Below the pieces are notes generated by a model. It had not been told where the DNA came from and did no database searches. It saw nothing but the letters and a program-made list of their open reading frames with translations. Shown one piece after another: positions 1 through 7,441 of a stretch of 10,208 nucleotides of DNA; within the stretch, counting starts at the first letter, position 1; each line of letters opens with the position of its first letter. The position numbers were made by a program, and so were the translations under genes. The DNA lies in assembly GCA_009843565.1 (NCBI GenBank), contig VYDF01000108.1, positions 1 through 10,208 on the forward strand, read 5' to 3'. The stretch is from Acidimicrobiia bacterium. Lineage in GTDB: Bacteria > Actinomycetota > Acidimicrobiia > Acidimicrobiales > Bin134.

Positions 1-1465
1 GCTGGCTTTCCTTTGACATGGTGTAGCTGATGGCCCAGTAGGCGAAGGCCACGAAGACCAGGGTTTCCGCAATAGCGGTGGTAGTGAATTCCTGCTGGGA
101 GTGGATCAGCTCACGGGCCCGATAGAACTCCACCACACTGATGAAGGCGAAAAGGGTGCTGTCTTTGTACAAGCTGATGAACTGTCCCACCATGGCGGGG
201 ATGACCGCCCGCAGGGCTTGGGGTAGCACGATGAGGCGCATGACCCCGGGAGGTTGGAGCCCTACGGCTTGTCCAGCTTCGATCTGACCCCTTGGCACGG
301 CTTGCAGGCCGCCGCGCACTACCTCGGCCAGATAGGCCGAGCTGAAAATGGTGAAGACAATGATCGTGCGGGTCGTCAAGGAGAGCGGCGTGTCGACGTT
401 CAGGAAGAAGTCGATGAAGATTTTGGCGATGAACAGCAGAGCGATGAACGGCACGCCCCGGAATAGCTCGATGTAACCCACACACAGCCAGCGAACGGCA
501 GGAAGCGAGGAGCGCCGTCCCACGGCCAGCAGCAGGGCCAGCGGGAACGACAAAATGATTGCCGCTCCAGAGGCCACCAACGTGAGGTACAGGCCCGACC
601 AGTCGTCCCAATTCACGCTAGAGGTGTCGCCGATGAGCCAGTAGACCACCCTCACTGCGATGACTGCGGCGGCCACGGACACGATCTGGGCTGCTCGCTT
701 GAGCCACAAGAGGTCTCTGGCGGTTACCAGTCGCGCCCGGCCGAATATCGGCCAGGACATTGTCGTTCCCAAGTACCGGGTGAGATCTCTCGCGCCGGCG
801 AGTTGGTAGGCGGCGAATGCGAACAGCGCACTCATCCACCACCATGCGTTCCCGTTCGCGCCCGAAACCACCTGGAAGGACACGATGGCCATGAAGGCCG
901 CCGCGTACCAACAGAGGCGTCGGGAGGAGCTCGGCAAGCGCATGGCCCCGGCCCGCACCGCGAGCCCAATCGCGATGGTGGACAGGGTGAACAGAGTCGG
1001 CCAAATGGTTCGGGTGAACACCAGAATGACCACGAGCAGCAAGAGGATGGACCAGTAGCGGCGTAGCAGATCGAGGGGAGAGGGGCGCTGGGCTACAACG
1101 CCAGTGTCCTCGGCCCGGTCTTGGCTTATGGCGGTGACCGTTCCCCAGGCCAACCCCAGGGCCGAGGCCACTATGTACATCTGGGCCACGAGCCGCCAGT
1201 GCTCGTTGCGGGGATACACGCCCATCATGAGGAGCGTGAGGTTCTTGCGCACCGCCTCCCACTGGCCGGTGACGAATATGAAGCGTCCCCCGTAGTAGAG
1301 GAGGATCGCTCCGACCACCGCGGCTATCACGGTGATCAGGGAGTTGTACCAATTGTTGAACAGGTTCTTGCGCAGCCAAGTGCTGGTTGACACTCGCATA
1401 TCGGGCGGCAGGCGGGATGGGTCGCCCTGCGGGCCTGGCTCGGGGTGAGGCACGGTGGCGGTCAT
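1..1465 (-). CDS. aapM: General L-amino-acid ABC transporter permease AapM, extended form (C-terminus beyond left edge)
   Basis: This is one of two integral-membrane subunits of a general L-amino-acid importer (AapJQMP/BztABCD type, His/Glu/Gln/Arg permease family). I translated 488 codons from the ATG at 1465 to the left edge with no stop. Residues 30-40 (WLRKNLFNNWY) are the usual AapM N-terminal signature, followed by a first helix at about 42-58. The permease core runs from about 285. The EAA loop that docks the ATPase is at 381-417, starting EVVRGGLQAVPRGQ and ending VLPQA; then come SLYKDSTLFAFI and FYRARELI, all typical. The start lies 4 bases after the aapQ stop, so the two are probably translationally coupled. 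AapM and YhdY are usually about 370-390 residues, while this one exceeds 488. The surplus lies at about residues 95-250 and contains several hydrophobic stretches not usual for the family. Family assignment is firm; the exact substrate range is not readable. Confidence 0.93.
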   Translation of the reverse strand, partial: MTATVPHPEPGPQGDPSRLPPDMRVSTSTWLRKNLFNNWYNSLITVIAAVVGAILLYYGGRFIFVTGQWEAVRKNLTLLMMGVYPRNEHWRLVAQMYIVASALGLAWGTVTAISQDRAEDTGVVAQRPSPLDLLRRYWSILLLLVVILVFTRTIWPTLFTLSTIAIGLAVRAGAMRLPSSSRRLCWYAAAFMAIVSFQVVSGANGNAWWWMSALFAFAAYQLAGARDLTRYLGTTMSWPIFGRARLVTARDLLWLKRAAQIVSVAAAVIAVRVVYWLIGDTSSVNWDDWSGLYLTLVASGAAIILSFPLALLLAVGRRSSLPAVRWLCVGYIELFRGVPFIALLFIAKIFIDFFLNVDTPLSLTTRTIIVFTIFSSAYLAEVVRGGLQAVPRGQIEAGQAVGLQPPGVMRLIVLPQALRAVIPAMVGQFISLYKDSTLFAFISVVEFYRARELIHSQQEFTTTAIAETLVFVAFAYWAISYTMSKESQ

Positions 1466-1469
1466 CAGA

Positions 1470-3017
1470 TCATCGCTCTTTGAGTTGGATGGATCGGTTG
1501 TACACGTTCAACAGCGCCGACACGATGAGGTTTATGGTCAAGTACACAATCATGATGATGAGGATGAGCTGGGGGGCGGGGAAGTTGATGCCCCATGCGG
1601 TAACGGCCACGAGGAAGAGGTCGGGATAGGCCACGGCGAGTCCCAATGAGGTGTTCTTGATCAGGTTTGCGCACTCGCTGATGTAGGGCGGAATGGCAAT
1701 CCGCTGGGCTTGGGGAAGTACGACGTGGCGGTAGCGCTGGCTGGATTTCAGCGCCACCGATGTGGCCGCTTCCGATTGGCCTTTGGGGACGGCCAGGATT
1801 GAGCCGCGGATGATCTCGGCCACGAAGCTGGCCGTGTACAGGCCCAGGCCCAGGGTCAGCGCCATGTAGCCCGAGTTGGTGCTGAACCCCCCGACCACTC
1901 GCCGCCCGTTTTCCGACACTGCGGGCCACGACCAAGAGTAGGGGCCGCCCAAAGCCGCGAAGCACGCCACCACGATCACGGCGAAAACCCCTACCGACCA
2001 CAGCACGCGGTGATGAGGCTCGCCGGTGGCGCTATTTCGACGAGTCCGCCATTGCCACACGGCCACGGCGATAATTGCCGCAGCCAGCACGAGCAGCCAG
2101 AACACTCCTACGTTGCTCTCAGAAGCCAGAGAAGGGATGGCCCATCGGTCCCGGCTGACAATGATCCAGTTGCTGTCGGAGCCGAAGAACGTACCTTGCC
2201 ATGGTGGGCTGGTCGGATTGAAGCGGGGAAACGGGCCGAAGGTGAACAGGGCAAAGCCGAAGAAAACGATGACCACCAGCGGCGGGATGTTGCGCAGGCT
2301 CTCCACGTAAAGGCTGGCTCCCTTGGCCACTAGCCAGTTGGAGGAAAGCCGGGCGATACCCACGAACAGCCCCACGACAGTTGCGATGAAGATTCCCACA
2401 ACCGACGCGACGACGGTGTTCTGCAAACCGATGAGCAGTCCCTTCCATACAGGATCGCGCACGTCAAAGCCATGGGCGTCCCGCAGGGCCACTCCGTAGG
2501 GGGAGTCGAGGAAGTCGAAGCCCTTGGGCAGGCCGACCTCGTCCATGCTCACGATGAGGTTGTGGAACATCCATCGGATGAGGGCCACGACAACAACCAC
2601 GGCCAGCAGCTGTGCGGCCAACCGCAGGACTCGTACATCGCGCCAAAGCGCGGGGATGCCGGGTTCGGGGACTCTCGGATCACCAGTAGGGAGAACCCGG
2701 TTTGCCGAACCGTCGTCAAGTCTGCGGATTCCGACGGCTGCCATGCCCGGCGTCTGTCCGATGCGCACCGCATCGATCACAACGATGGCAACAATTGCTG
2801 CGGGCACCGCGGCGGCGAATACCCAGGCAAGGGCCAGCTCCGGAATGTCGCTGTAATCGTCGAGCAGACGCAATCCCAGTTGCCAAACCGAGATGACTCC
2901 CACGAGGGCCAAGATCAGCAGGTCGGCCAGTAGCGCCAGCACCCTCCGACTGGGAGACGCGGAAGGTACTGCGGTGAGATCAGCATGTGTGCTGGCGAAT
3001 TCGGCCGTGCTGCTCAT
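1470..3017 (-). CDS. aapQ: General L-amino-acid ABC transporter permease AapQ with N-terminal RDD-like domain
   Basis: This 515-residue membrane permease subunit partners AapM. The ATG at 3017 has AAGG 10 bases upstream. The family signature GFDFL is at 167-171, the permease core begins near 195 (LIGLQNTVVAS), YTASFVAEIIRGS is at 394-406, and the EAA loop is at 401-437 with PKGQSEAA and VVLPQA. SECANLIKNTSL and AYPDL follow, as in AapQ/YhdX. Usual members are about 390-400 residues, and the extra length is N-terminal. Residues about 22-108 look like an RDD domain (PF06271 type): a first helix with SRRVLALLAD at 23-32, a second helix at about 64-82, then GQTPG at 87-91 and a short VGIRRLDDG strand at 95-103. 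An Arg-containing WRDVRVLRL at 125-133 leads directly into the helix that is normally AapQ helix 1. The C-terminal part usually reading NQTGQ is changed here to AWGINFP. The aapQ assignment is strong; the RDD call rests on motif reading. Confidence 0.94.
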   Translation of the reverse strand: MSSTAEFASTHADLTAVPSASPSRRVLALLADLLILALVGVISVWQLGLRLLDDYSDIPELALAWVFAAAVPAAIVAIVVIDAVRIGQTPGMAAVGIRRLDDGSANRVLPTGDPRVPEPGIPALWRDVRVLRLAAQLLAVVVVVALIRWMFHNLIVSMDEVGLPKGFDFLDSPYGVALRDAHGFDVRDPVWKGLLIGLQNTVVASVVGIFIATVVGLFVGIARLSSNWLVAKGASLYVESLRNIPPLVVIVFFGFALFTFGPFPRFNPTSPPWQGTFFGSDSNWIIVSRDRWAIPSLASESNVGVFWLLVLAAAIIAVAVWQWRTRRNSATGEPHHRVLWSVGVFAVIVVACFAALGGPYSWSWPAVSENGRRVVGGFSTNSGYMALTLGLGLYTASFVAEIIRGSILAVPKGQSEAATSVALKSSQRYRHVVLPQAQRIAIPPYISECANLIKNTSLGLAVAYPDLFLVAVTAWGINFPAPQLILIIMIVYLTINLIVSALLNVYNRSIQLKER

Positions 3018-3044
3018 AGCAGTGTGACCTTGAACTTTAGACGA

Positions 3045-3079
3045 GAGCAGCCCACCGGTCGGCGACCGGTGGGCTGCTC
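3045..3079 (-). terminator. Perfect inverted repeat between aapJ and aapQ; likely attenuator or mRNA 3'-end stabiliser
   Basis: The arms 3045-3060 and 3064-3079 are perfect 16-base reverse complements around a 3-base loop (GGC on the plus strand). The arm is GC-rich (GAGCAGCCCACCGGTC). It lies 42 bases past the aapJ stop and 27 bases before the aapQ ATG. On the minus strand no U-run follows, so this is not a textbook intrinsic terminator. Actinobacterial hairpins without U-tracts can still terminate partially or protect 3' ends. The position, between a binding-protein gene and its permease genes, matches the known use of stem-loops to raise binding-protein levels over permease levels. The structure is certain; the function is inferred. 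Confidence 0.8.
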
Positions 3080-3121
3080 ACCGTTCATTGTGCGCCCGTC
3101 ACAAGACGAGCGGGATTTTCC

Positions 3122-4255
3122 CTAGCGATAGGGCGGGACGTACATAAGCCCGCCGTTGGTCCAGAGGTCGTTCACGCTGCCGTCGAGGACGCCCAGCTGC
3201 GGATAGCGGTTGAAGATCTCCTCGTAGTTGCCAACCTGTTCCACCACGTTGACGGCGAAGTCGGTGGGCAAGCCGAGGCCGGGATCGAATCCGTCGCGGC
3301 CCAAGAAGTTCAAGATATTGGGGTCATTGCCGTCATAGCCGCCAATGTTGCTGGAGTCGAGTCCGAACTCCCAGGCCTGCACGGTGGCCATGGTGGCCCA
3401 GTTCACAACCTGCGCCCACTGGGAGTCGCCGTCGCGCACCACGGTGCCGAGGGGCTCCTTGGAGATGATCTCGGTCAAGACGTGCTGGTCAGGTCCACCC
3501 TTGCCTTCAATCTCAAACTTATAGACACCTAGCACGCTGCTGTCGGCAGTCATCGCCTCGCACTGGCCCTCTTCGTAGGCCGGCACCAGAGTGTCGAAGC
3601 CCTCGAAAGTGACCGGGTTGAAGTTGATGCCCCGGGCGGCGAACACCGCGGTGAGGTTCAGCTCAGTGGTGGTACCAGTGCTCACGCAGATGTTGGCGTC
3701 TTCCAAGTCTTCCAACGTGGTGAAGCCGGTAGAGGCCGGCACCATGAGGCCTTGACCGTCGTAGTACGTGGTGAACAGGAACTCGGCGCCCTCGGTGCCA
3801 TCGCGGGTGGCTGTCCAGGTGGTGTTGCGGTTCATCACCTCGAACTGGCCGGAGGCCAGAGCGGTGAACCGCTCGGCGCTGGTAACGGGCACGATCTCCA
3901 CGGCGTTGGCATCGCCAAATACAGCGGCAGCCACTACCCGGCACATGTCGATATCGAAGCCTTCGTACTCGCCGTCCGCATTCAACAAGGCGAAGCCGGG
4001 CACGTCGTCGCGGGAGCCGCACAGCACGTAGCCGCGGTCCAGAACAGCCTGGAGGGTTCCGCCGTCTTGTACGAGATCGACGGTGGCTTCCGGGGCCTCA
4101 GTGGCCGCTGGCGCCTCGGTAGCCGCCGCAGGCGCTTCGGTGGCCGCGGGGGCTGCGCCGTCGTCGCTGTCGTCGTTGCCGCAAGAGGCAGCGATCAGCG
4201 AGAAGGCCAGCACCAACCCCAGCAGGGCCAGCAGGCGGTGAACAGACTTTTGCAT
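3122..4255 (-). CDS. aapJ: General L-amino-acid ABC transporter substrate-binding lipoprotein AapJ
   Basis: This surface-anchored binding protein of the Aap importer captures amino acids for AapQM. I chose the ATG at 4255 (377 residues) because GGGAG lies 7 bases upstream and it gives a compact signal peptide (MQKSVHRLL). An in-frame TTG at 4282 would add nine residues but has no comparable site. The hydrophobic stretch ends in a lipobox, LIAASC, with Cys25 as the lipidation site. An acidic and Ala/Thr/Glu/Pro-rich tether runs to about residue 59. The binding domain (SBP family 3) begins GTLQAVLDRGYVLCGS, then shows EYEGFDIDMCR, the AapJ hallmark NRNTTWTATRDG, and ends LGLPTDFAVN, RYPQLGVLDGS and WTNGGLMYVPPYR. 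It is first in the operon, 104 bases before aapQ, with a hairpin between. Length without the tether matches AapJ/BztA. Confidence in the family is high. Confidence 0.95.
   Translation of the reverse strand: MQKSVHRLLALLGLVLAFSLIAASCGNDDSDDGAAPAATEAPAAATEAPAATEAPEATVDLVQDGGTLQAVLDRGYVLCGSRDDVPGFALLNADGEYEGFDIDMCRVVAAAVFGDANAVEIVPVTSAERFTALASGQFEVMNRNTTWTATRDGTEGAEFLFTTYYDGQGLMVPASTGFTTLEDLEDANICVSTGTTTELNLTAVFAARGINFNPVTFEGFDTLVPAYEEGQCEAMTADSSVLGVYKFEIEGKGGPDQHVLTEIISKEPLGTVVRDGDSQWAQVVNWATMATVQAWEFGLDSSNIGGYDGNDPNILNFLGRDGFDPGLGLPTDFAVNVVEQVGNYEEIFNRYPQLGVLDGSVNDLWTNGGLMYVPPYR
4079..4156 (-). repeat. ATEAPAA-type repeat encoding the AapJ lipoprotein tether
   Basis: The stretch encodes three near-repeats of Ala-Ala-Thr-Glu-Ala-Pro between the lipidated Cys and the binding domain. 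At the DNA level the same GCC/ACC/GAG/GCG/CCC-type codon order recurs. This looks like a flexible, possibly glycosylatable tether that lifts the binding domain off the membrane; copy number is likely to vary between strains. Confidence 0.6.
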
Positions 4256-4336
4256 GGTTTTGCTCCCAAACGTTGGACTCAAGGGACGGCCAAGATGCTA
4301 GCGGCTGAATCGCGGTTTGACTAGGCCCGCCGGGAA

Positions 4337-4365
4337 ATTTGAAGAAGGACTTCGGCGGCTCTCAA
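4337..4365 (-). promoter_or_regulatory. Candidate sigma70-like promoter for aapJQM
   Basis: On the minus strand TTGAGA (4360-4365, five of six to TTGACA) is followed after exactly 17 bases by TCAAAT (4337-4342, four of six to TATAAT), about 80 bases before the aapJ ATG. The 129-base gap between the monooxygenase stop and aapJ is the natural place for this promoter. A small GC arm pair (CCGCCG and CGGCGG around a loop of about 20 bases) overlaps the same stretch and could instead end the monooxygenase transcript. This is a motif match only and could be chance. Confidence 0.3.
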
Positions 4366-4384
4366 TGTTCGATAGTACGAACTC

Positions 4385-5545
4385 CTATGAACTTAGGGCC
4401 GCCTCGCGTTGGCGAGTGGAGCGGTGAACCGGGTCGGTGTCGATCACCGGGATGACGTGCTTGCCGAAGTTCACGATGGTCTCGCGCACCACATCCATGG
4501 GCAGTGTGGAGGTGAGCGGGCTGATCACGTACTGGTCGGCCCCCACTCTCTCGTACTGGCGGGACACGTGGATGCAGTCATCGGCGTTGCCCACGGCCAG
4601 TGACCCGCCCTCGATGGCCATCTTCACCTCGTCGTGGGTCGGCTCGGGGATGACCGATGGCCACTCGGGGATCCCGTCGGGCTTGGGAAACGTGTCCAGC
4701 CAGCGATAGACGAGGCACTGGTAGTAGTACATGTGGCTCCGGGTGGCCAGGTCGATGGCCATCTCCCGGTCGTCCAGGCAGATTCCGAAGCCCACGCACA
4801 TCACGTTGTCGTGGACGAAGTCGCCCACCGGGTTCTTGCAGCTGGCCACCTCGTTCTTGTAGATCTCGATCAGCGGGGCGATCTCATCGGGGGTGCCGAT
4901 GGTAAAACACAGCACCCCGATGCCCAGCTTGCCGGCCTTCTCAAAGGTGCCCGGGCTGCCGCACGCCACCCATAGCGGGGGATGGGGCTTGGTAACCGGC
5001 TTGGGGAAGATCTCCCGGGCTGGCATGGAGAAGCTGTCGCCCTCGTAGCTGTAGGCACCCTCGCGCCACATGTGGGGAATCTGGCGAATGGCCTCGTCCC
5101 ACAGGCCGCGGGTTACCTCGGTGTCAGCCAGGCCGGTCTCCGGATCGCGAGGCGCTCCCGGCATCCCGAATCCCATCACCTCGGTAGACGAGGAGCCCCG
5201 GCCGGTGCCTAGCTCGAAGCGCCCGTTCGACAGCACGTCGATCATGGCCGCCCGCTCGGCCGAACGGGCCGGGTGGTTCACCGGGGCGGTGATGTTGAAG
5301 ATGGCCGAGCCCAGGTGAACGTTCTCGGTGGTTGATGCCACTGCCGACAAAAACACCTCGGGGCAGGACATGTGGGAGTACTCCCGCAGGAAGTGGTGCT
5401 CGGACGACCAGATGTACTTGAAACCGTGGCGGTCGCACAGCTGGGAGATCTCCAAGTTGTCACGGATGCGCTCGGCCTCCCAGTTGGGATTGTCCTTGTA
5501 GCCGAAATCAGGCACGAAGCACTGGGCAAAATATCCGAATTCCAT
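4385..5545 (-). CDS. Luciferase-like flavin-dependent monooxygenase (LLM class)
   Basis: This is a TIM-barrel oxidoreductase of the bacterial-luciferase superfamily, which uses reduced FMN (or F420 in some branches) to oxidise a small substrate. I start it at the ATG at 5545 (386 residues), with a run of five G nine bases upstream; an in-frame TTG at 5554 is the alternative. The sequence opens MEFGYFAQCF as barrel strand 1. IWSSEHHF at 45-52 is the usual His-containing active-site motif, and SAIFNITAPVNHPARSAER at 80-98 follows. NGRFELGTGRGSS at 107-119 is the flavin phosphate-binding signature, and KPHPPLWVACGSP at 186-198 is a later strand. It is of normal length and intact. Neighbours give no pathway clue: the importer lies downstream and a divergent Nudix gene upstream. 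The family is clear, but substrate and cofactor (FMN versus F420) cannot be told from sequence alone. Confidence 0.9.
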   Translation of the reverse strand: MEFGYFAQCFVPDFGYKDNPNWEAERIRDNLEISQLCDRHGFKYIWSSEHHFLREYSHMSCPEVFLSAVASTTENVHLGSAIFNITAPVNHPARSAERAAMIDVLSNGRFELGTGRGSSSTEVMGFGMPGAPRDPETGLADTEVTRGLWDEAIRQIPHMWREGAYSYEGDSFSMPAREIFPKPVTKPHPPLWVACGSPGTFEKAGKLGIGVLCFTIGTPDEIAPLIEIYKNEVASCKNPVGDFVHDNVMCVGFGICLDDREMAIDLATRSHMYYYQCLVYRWLDTFPKPDGIPEWPSVIPEPTHDEVKMAIEGGSLAVGNADDCIHVSRQYERVGADQYVISPLTSTLPMDVVRETIVNFGKHVIPVIDTDPVHRSTRQREAALSS

Positions 5546-5636
5546 CTTGGGCAACCCCCGGGTCTTGGCTTTTCGAGCCGGACTGTACCGGAAAGGCGCT
5601 GCTGGCTATCCATTCGGGCAGGTATGGTCGGCGGCC

Positions 5637-6125
5637 ATGGCGTGGACACTGCGGCGCCCGGCGGCTCGCGCCGTACTGCTCGACCGGCACGGGCGCGTCT
5701 TTCTGATGCGGGCCAGCGACCCGATCGACCCCCACAAGCCGCCGTGGTGGGAGATTCCGGGCGGCGGGCTGGACCCAGGAGAGGACTTCGCCGAGTGTGC
5801 CCGACGCGAGCTCTGGGAGGAGGCCGGGTTCGCCGACGTGGAGGTGGGGCCATGCATCTGGACCCAGCATGTGGAGTTCGATTTCGCCGGTATCCACTTC
5901 GATTCCAACGAGCGCATCCATGTGGCGTGGTGTCCCGATGGGGGAGAGTGGGATCCTCAGCACCTCGAAGCGCTGGAGGCGGCGGCGTTCGAGGATGCGC
6001 GCTGGTGGACGTTGGATGAGCTGCTGGATTCAGATGAGCCGGTATTGCCGGCGCGGCTGCGAGAATTCTTGCCTGATGTGGTGGCTGGTCGGCTGCCTAC
6101 GGAGCCGATTGATATAAGCCCCTAG
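5637..6125 (+). CDS. Nudix hydrolase
   Basis: This 162-residue cytoplasmic enzyme hydrolyses a nucleoside diphosphate linked to another moiety. It carries an exact Nudix box at residues 43-65: G, five residues, E49, seven residues, R57-E58-L59, W60, E61-E62, A63-G64-F65. The metal-binding glutamates are all present. The box is preceded by WWEIPGGG, as in MutT-like and housekeeping Nudix proteins. I start at the ATG at 5637 (MAWTLRRPAARAVLL) because the beta strand carrying ARAVLLD begins right after it. The open frame upstream overlaps the promoter space of the monooxygenase and lacks a recognisable start context. There is no strong ribosome site, but TATGGT lies 8 bases before the ATG, so a leaderless message is possible. 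It diverges from the monooxygenase with 91 bases between starts. Substrate is unknown. Confidence 0.9.
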   Translation: MAWTLRRPAARAVLLDRHGRVFLMRASDPIDPHKPPWWEIPGGGLDPGEDFAECARRELWEEAGFADVEVGPCIWTQHVEFDFAGIHFDSNERIHVAWCPDGGEWDPQHLEALEAAAFEDARWWTLDELLDSDEPVLPARLREFLPDVVAGRLPTEPIDISP

Positions 6126-6370
6126 CGAACCGGCTCTTCGCGGTCGGCAGCGCGGACGGCGTAAGAGAAGATGATGGCGGGGGCTAGGACGAGGGAGCCG
6201 ACTAGGAGACAGACGATGATGGCGGTGACCAGGGGGCTGTGGAAGCTGGTGGCAAAGCCGGTGAAGAACAGGGCGGCCGCGGCCAAATACAGCAGGTAGC
6301 CCAGTCGCTGGCCGAACACGGTCATCTGCGCTATGCGTCGTCGGCGGGCGGCCAGGTCGTCGGCGCTCAC
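6122..6370 (-). CDS. Small two-helix membrane protein, function unknown
   Basis: This is an 82-residue protein, not recognised as a named family. A basic N-terminal segment (AARRRRIAQ) is followed by two hydrophobic segments at about 22-40 and 46-69 and a charged tail (RAADREEPVR). I prefer the GTG at 6370, which overlaps the stop of the glycosyltransferase as GTGA and so suggests translational coupling. An in-frame TTG at 6379 is also possible. The stop codon lies in a CTAG palindrome shared with the stop of the convergent Nudix gene. The basic stretch before helix 1 suggests the N-terminus faces the cytoplasm. Coupling to the glycosyltransferase hints at a shared job, such as membrane placement, but that is inference. 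Confidence 0.75.
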   Translation of the reverse strand: MSADDLAARRRRIAQMTVFGQRLGYLLYLAAAALFFTGFATSFHSPLVTAIIVCLLVGSLVLAPAIIFSYAVRAADREEPVR

Positions 6371-7395
6371 GGAAGCCAACCGGCGTCGTCCAAGAGAGCG
6401 ACTAGGTCAGCGCGGACCCGCTCCAAAGAGAAGTGCTGTTGGGCGATGGCTTGATTCTGGTCTAACAGGTCGGCGTCGGGGCAGTTCAAAAACGCCTGCA
6501 CCTCGTCGAGCTGCTCGGGTGAGAACCACCGGAATCCGAATTCGGCCAACTCATCGGCCACCGGGTAATCGCCCACCACGCAGGGGCGCCGCCAAATGGC
6601 TGCCTCCACGGGAGGATTGCCGAACCCCTCCCAGGTAGAGGGGAACACGACCAGATCGGCGGCGGCATAGATATCGGGTGTGCGGGCCACTGGCCTATGA
6701 ATCACTGGGCAGCGGGCATCGGCCAGAAGCCGGTCCAAGGTGGCGTCGTAGCCCTCTTCGGCTTGACCCATCAGCCAGTAAGTTCCCCCCAACTCTTCAG
6801 CGATGGCAATGGCCTCGGGAATGTTTTTTCGGGGGATGGCTCTCACCGGGTGGGCCACCAGAAGGGTCTCGTCGTCCACCTGGAGGTTTGCCCTCATTGC
6901 CGCTCGGTCGCCCTCGGGGCGGTGGGTGTCGAAGCCGTTGTAGATCACCACTGCCTGGAGCCCCCGCTGGGCGAACTGTTCAGCGGTGAGACGGTTGATC
7001 ACCACATGGCGCCAGGCGGGATCGTCGGGGGGCAGTTCGGTTACCGAGGCAAACCGCTCTCGCTGCCACGGGGGATCGTGGTGGTGGAGTATTGCGGGCC
7101 GACCGGCCAGCGTGCGGGCCACGGTGCGAGCTGCCGGAAGGTTCAGAGGAATGGTGCAGAGGTTCTCAACTACCACTAAGTCGGCGTCGTCAATCGCGGC
7201 CGAGAACTGTTCCGGGTCGGGCCCGTCAGGCTGGTCGATGCCCAAACCGGGCACCAGCCGGTGCACCGGACCCTCGGCGGCCACCGTCACCATGTCGAAT
7301 CCGATGTCGCTCAGCATCTCCTGCCAGAGGTGGGCGACGATGGACACGCCGTCGCTCAACCCCAGTCGAAAGGAGACGATCGCACCCCGGGCCAT
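6367..7395 (-). CDS. GT4-type glycosyltransferase (GT-B fold)
   Basis: This retaining sugar transferase moves a hexose from a nucleotide sugar to an unknown acceptor. I start it at the ATG at 7395 (342 residues, MARGAIVSFRLG), which puts the first Rossmann strand at the N-terminus. An ATG at 7443 in the same frame would add 16 residues without fold value. The glycine loop GLSDGVS lies near residues 12-18. The C-terminal donor domain begins VAHPVRAIPRKN, in which RKN at 189-191 contacts the nucleotide sugar. DIYAAADLVVFPSTWEGFGN follows, with the EX7E pair Glu256 and Glu264. Length is typical. It has no membrane segment, so it is probably cytoplasmic or peripheral, and it overlaps the small membrane gene downstream by GTGA. 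Its start faces that of a glycoside hydrolase 46 bases away. Donor and acceptor are not known. Confidence 0.88.
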   Translation of the reverse strand: MARGAIVSFRLGLSDGVSIVAHLWQEMLSDIGFDMVTVAAEGPVHRLVPGLGIDQPDGPDPEQFSAAIDDADLVVVENLCTIPLNLPAARTVARTLAGRPAILHHHDPPWQRERFASVTELPPDDPAWRHVVINRLTAEQFAQRGLQAVVIYNGFDTHRPEGDRAAMRANLQVDDETLLVAHPVRAIPRKNIPEAIAIAEELGGTYWLMGQAEEGYDATLDRLLADARCPVIHRPVARTPDIYAAADLVVFPSTWEGFGNPPVEAAIWRRPCVVGDYPVADELAEFGFRWFSPEQLDEVQAFLNCPDADLLDQNQAIAQQHFSLERVRADLVALLDDAGWLP

Positions 7396-7441
7396 TCCCA
7401 CGAGGTAACCAGATAACCCGGTTTTGTGAGACCTTGGAGGC

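Noticed and set aside
111..611. Minus-strand open frame of 166 residues near the left edge
   Set aside because: It overlaps the conserved EAA loop and C-terminal core of aapM in another frame and has no recognisable domain.
618..1379. Minus-strand open frame of 253 residues inside aapM
   Set aside because: It is an alternate frame of aapM. Its composition (Arg, His, Pro, Gly-rich) is that of a GC-rich shadow, and the aapM frame covers the whole stretch with clear family motifs.
1465..2001. Minus-strand open frame of 178 residues across the aapQ 3' end
   Set aside because: It is a frame shadow of aapQ, whose EAA loop and C-terminal helices lie here.
3754..4022. Possible frameshift in aapJ, suggested by a second long frame on the same strand
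   Set aside because: The aapJ frame is continuous with family motifs from lipobox to C-terminus, so the second frame is a shadow.
4079..4156. Repeat considered as a mobile-element or CRISPR-like array
   Set aside because: The repeat is in frame and encodes a low-complexity lipoprotein tether; there are no spacers and no flanking repeats.
3752..4324. Plus-strand open frame of 190 residues opposite aapJ
   Set aside because: It is antisense to the aapJ signal peptide and binding domain, and its Gly/Arg/His-rich translation has no domain features.
5278..5853. Minus-strand open frame of 191 residues spanning the monooxygenase start and the Nudix gene
   Set aside because: It overlaps two well-supported genes and its Pro/Arg-rich translation is typical of a GC-rich shadow.
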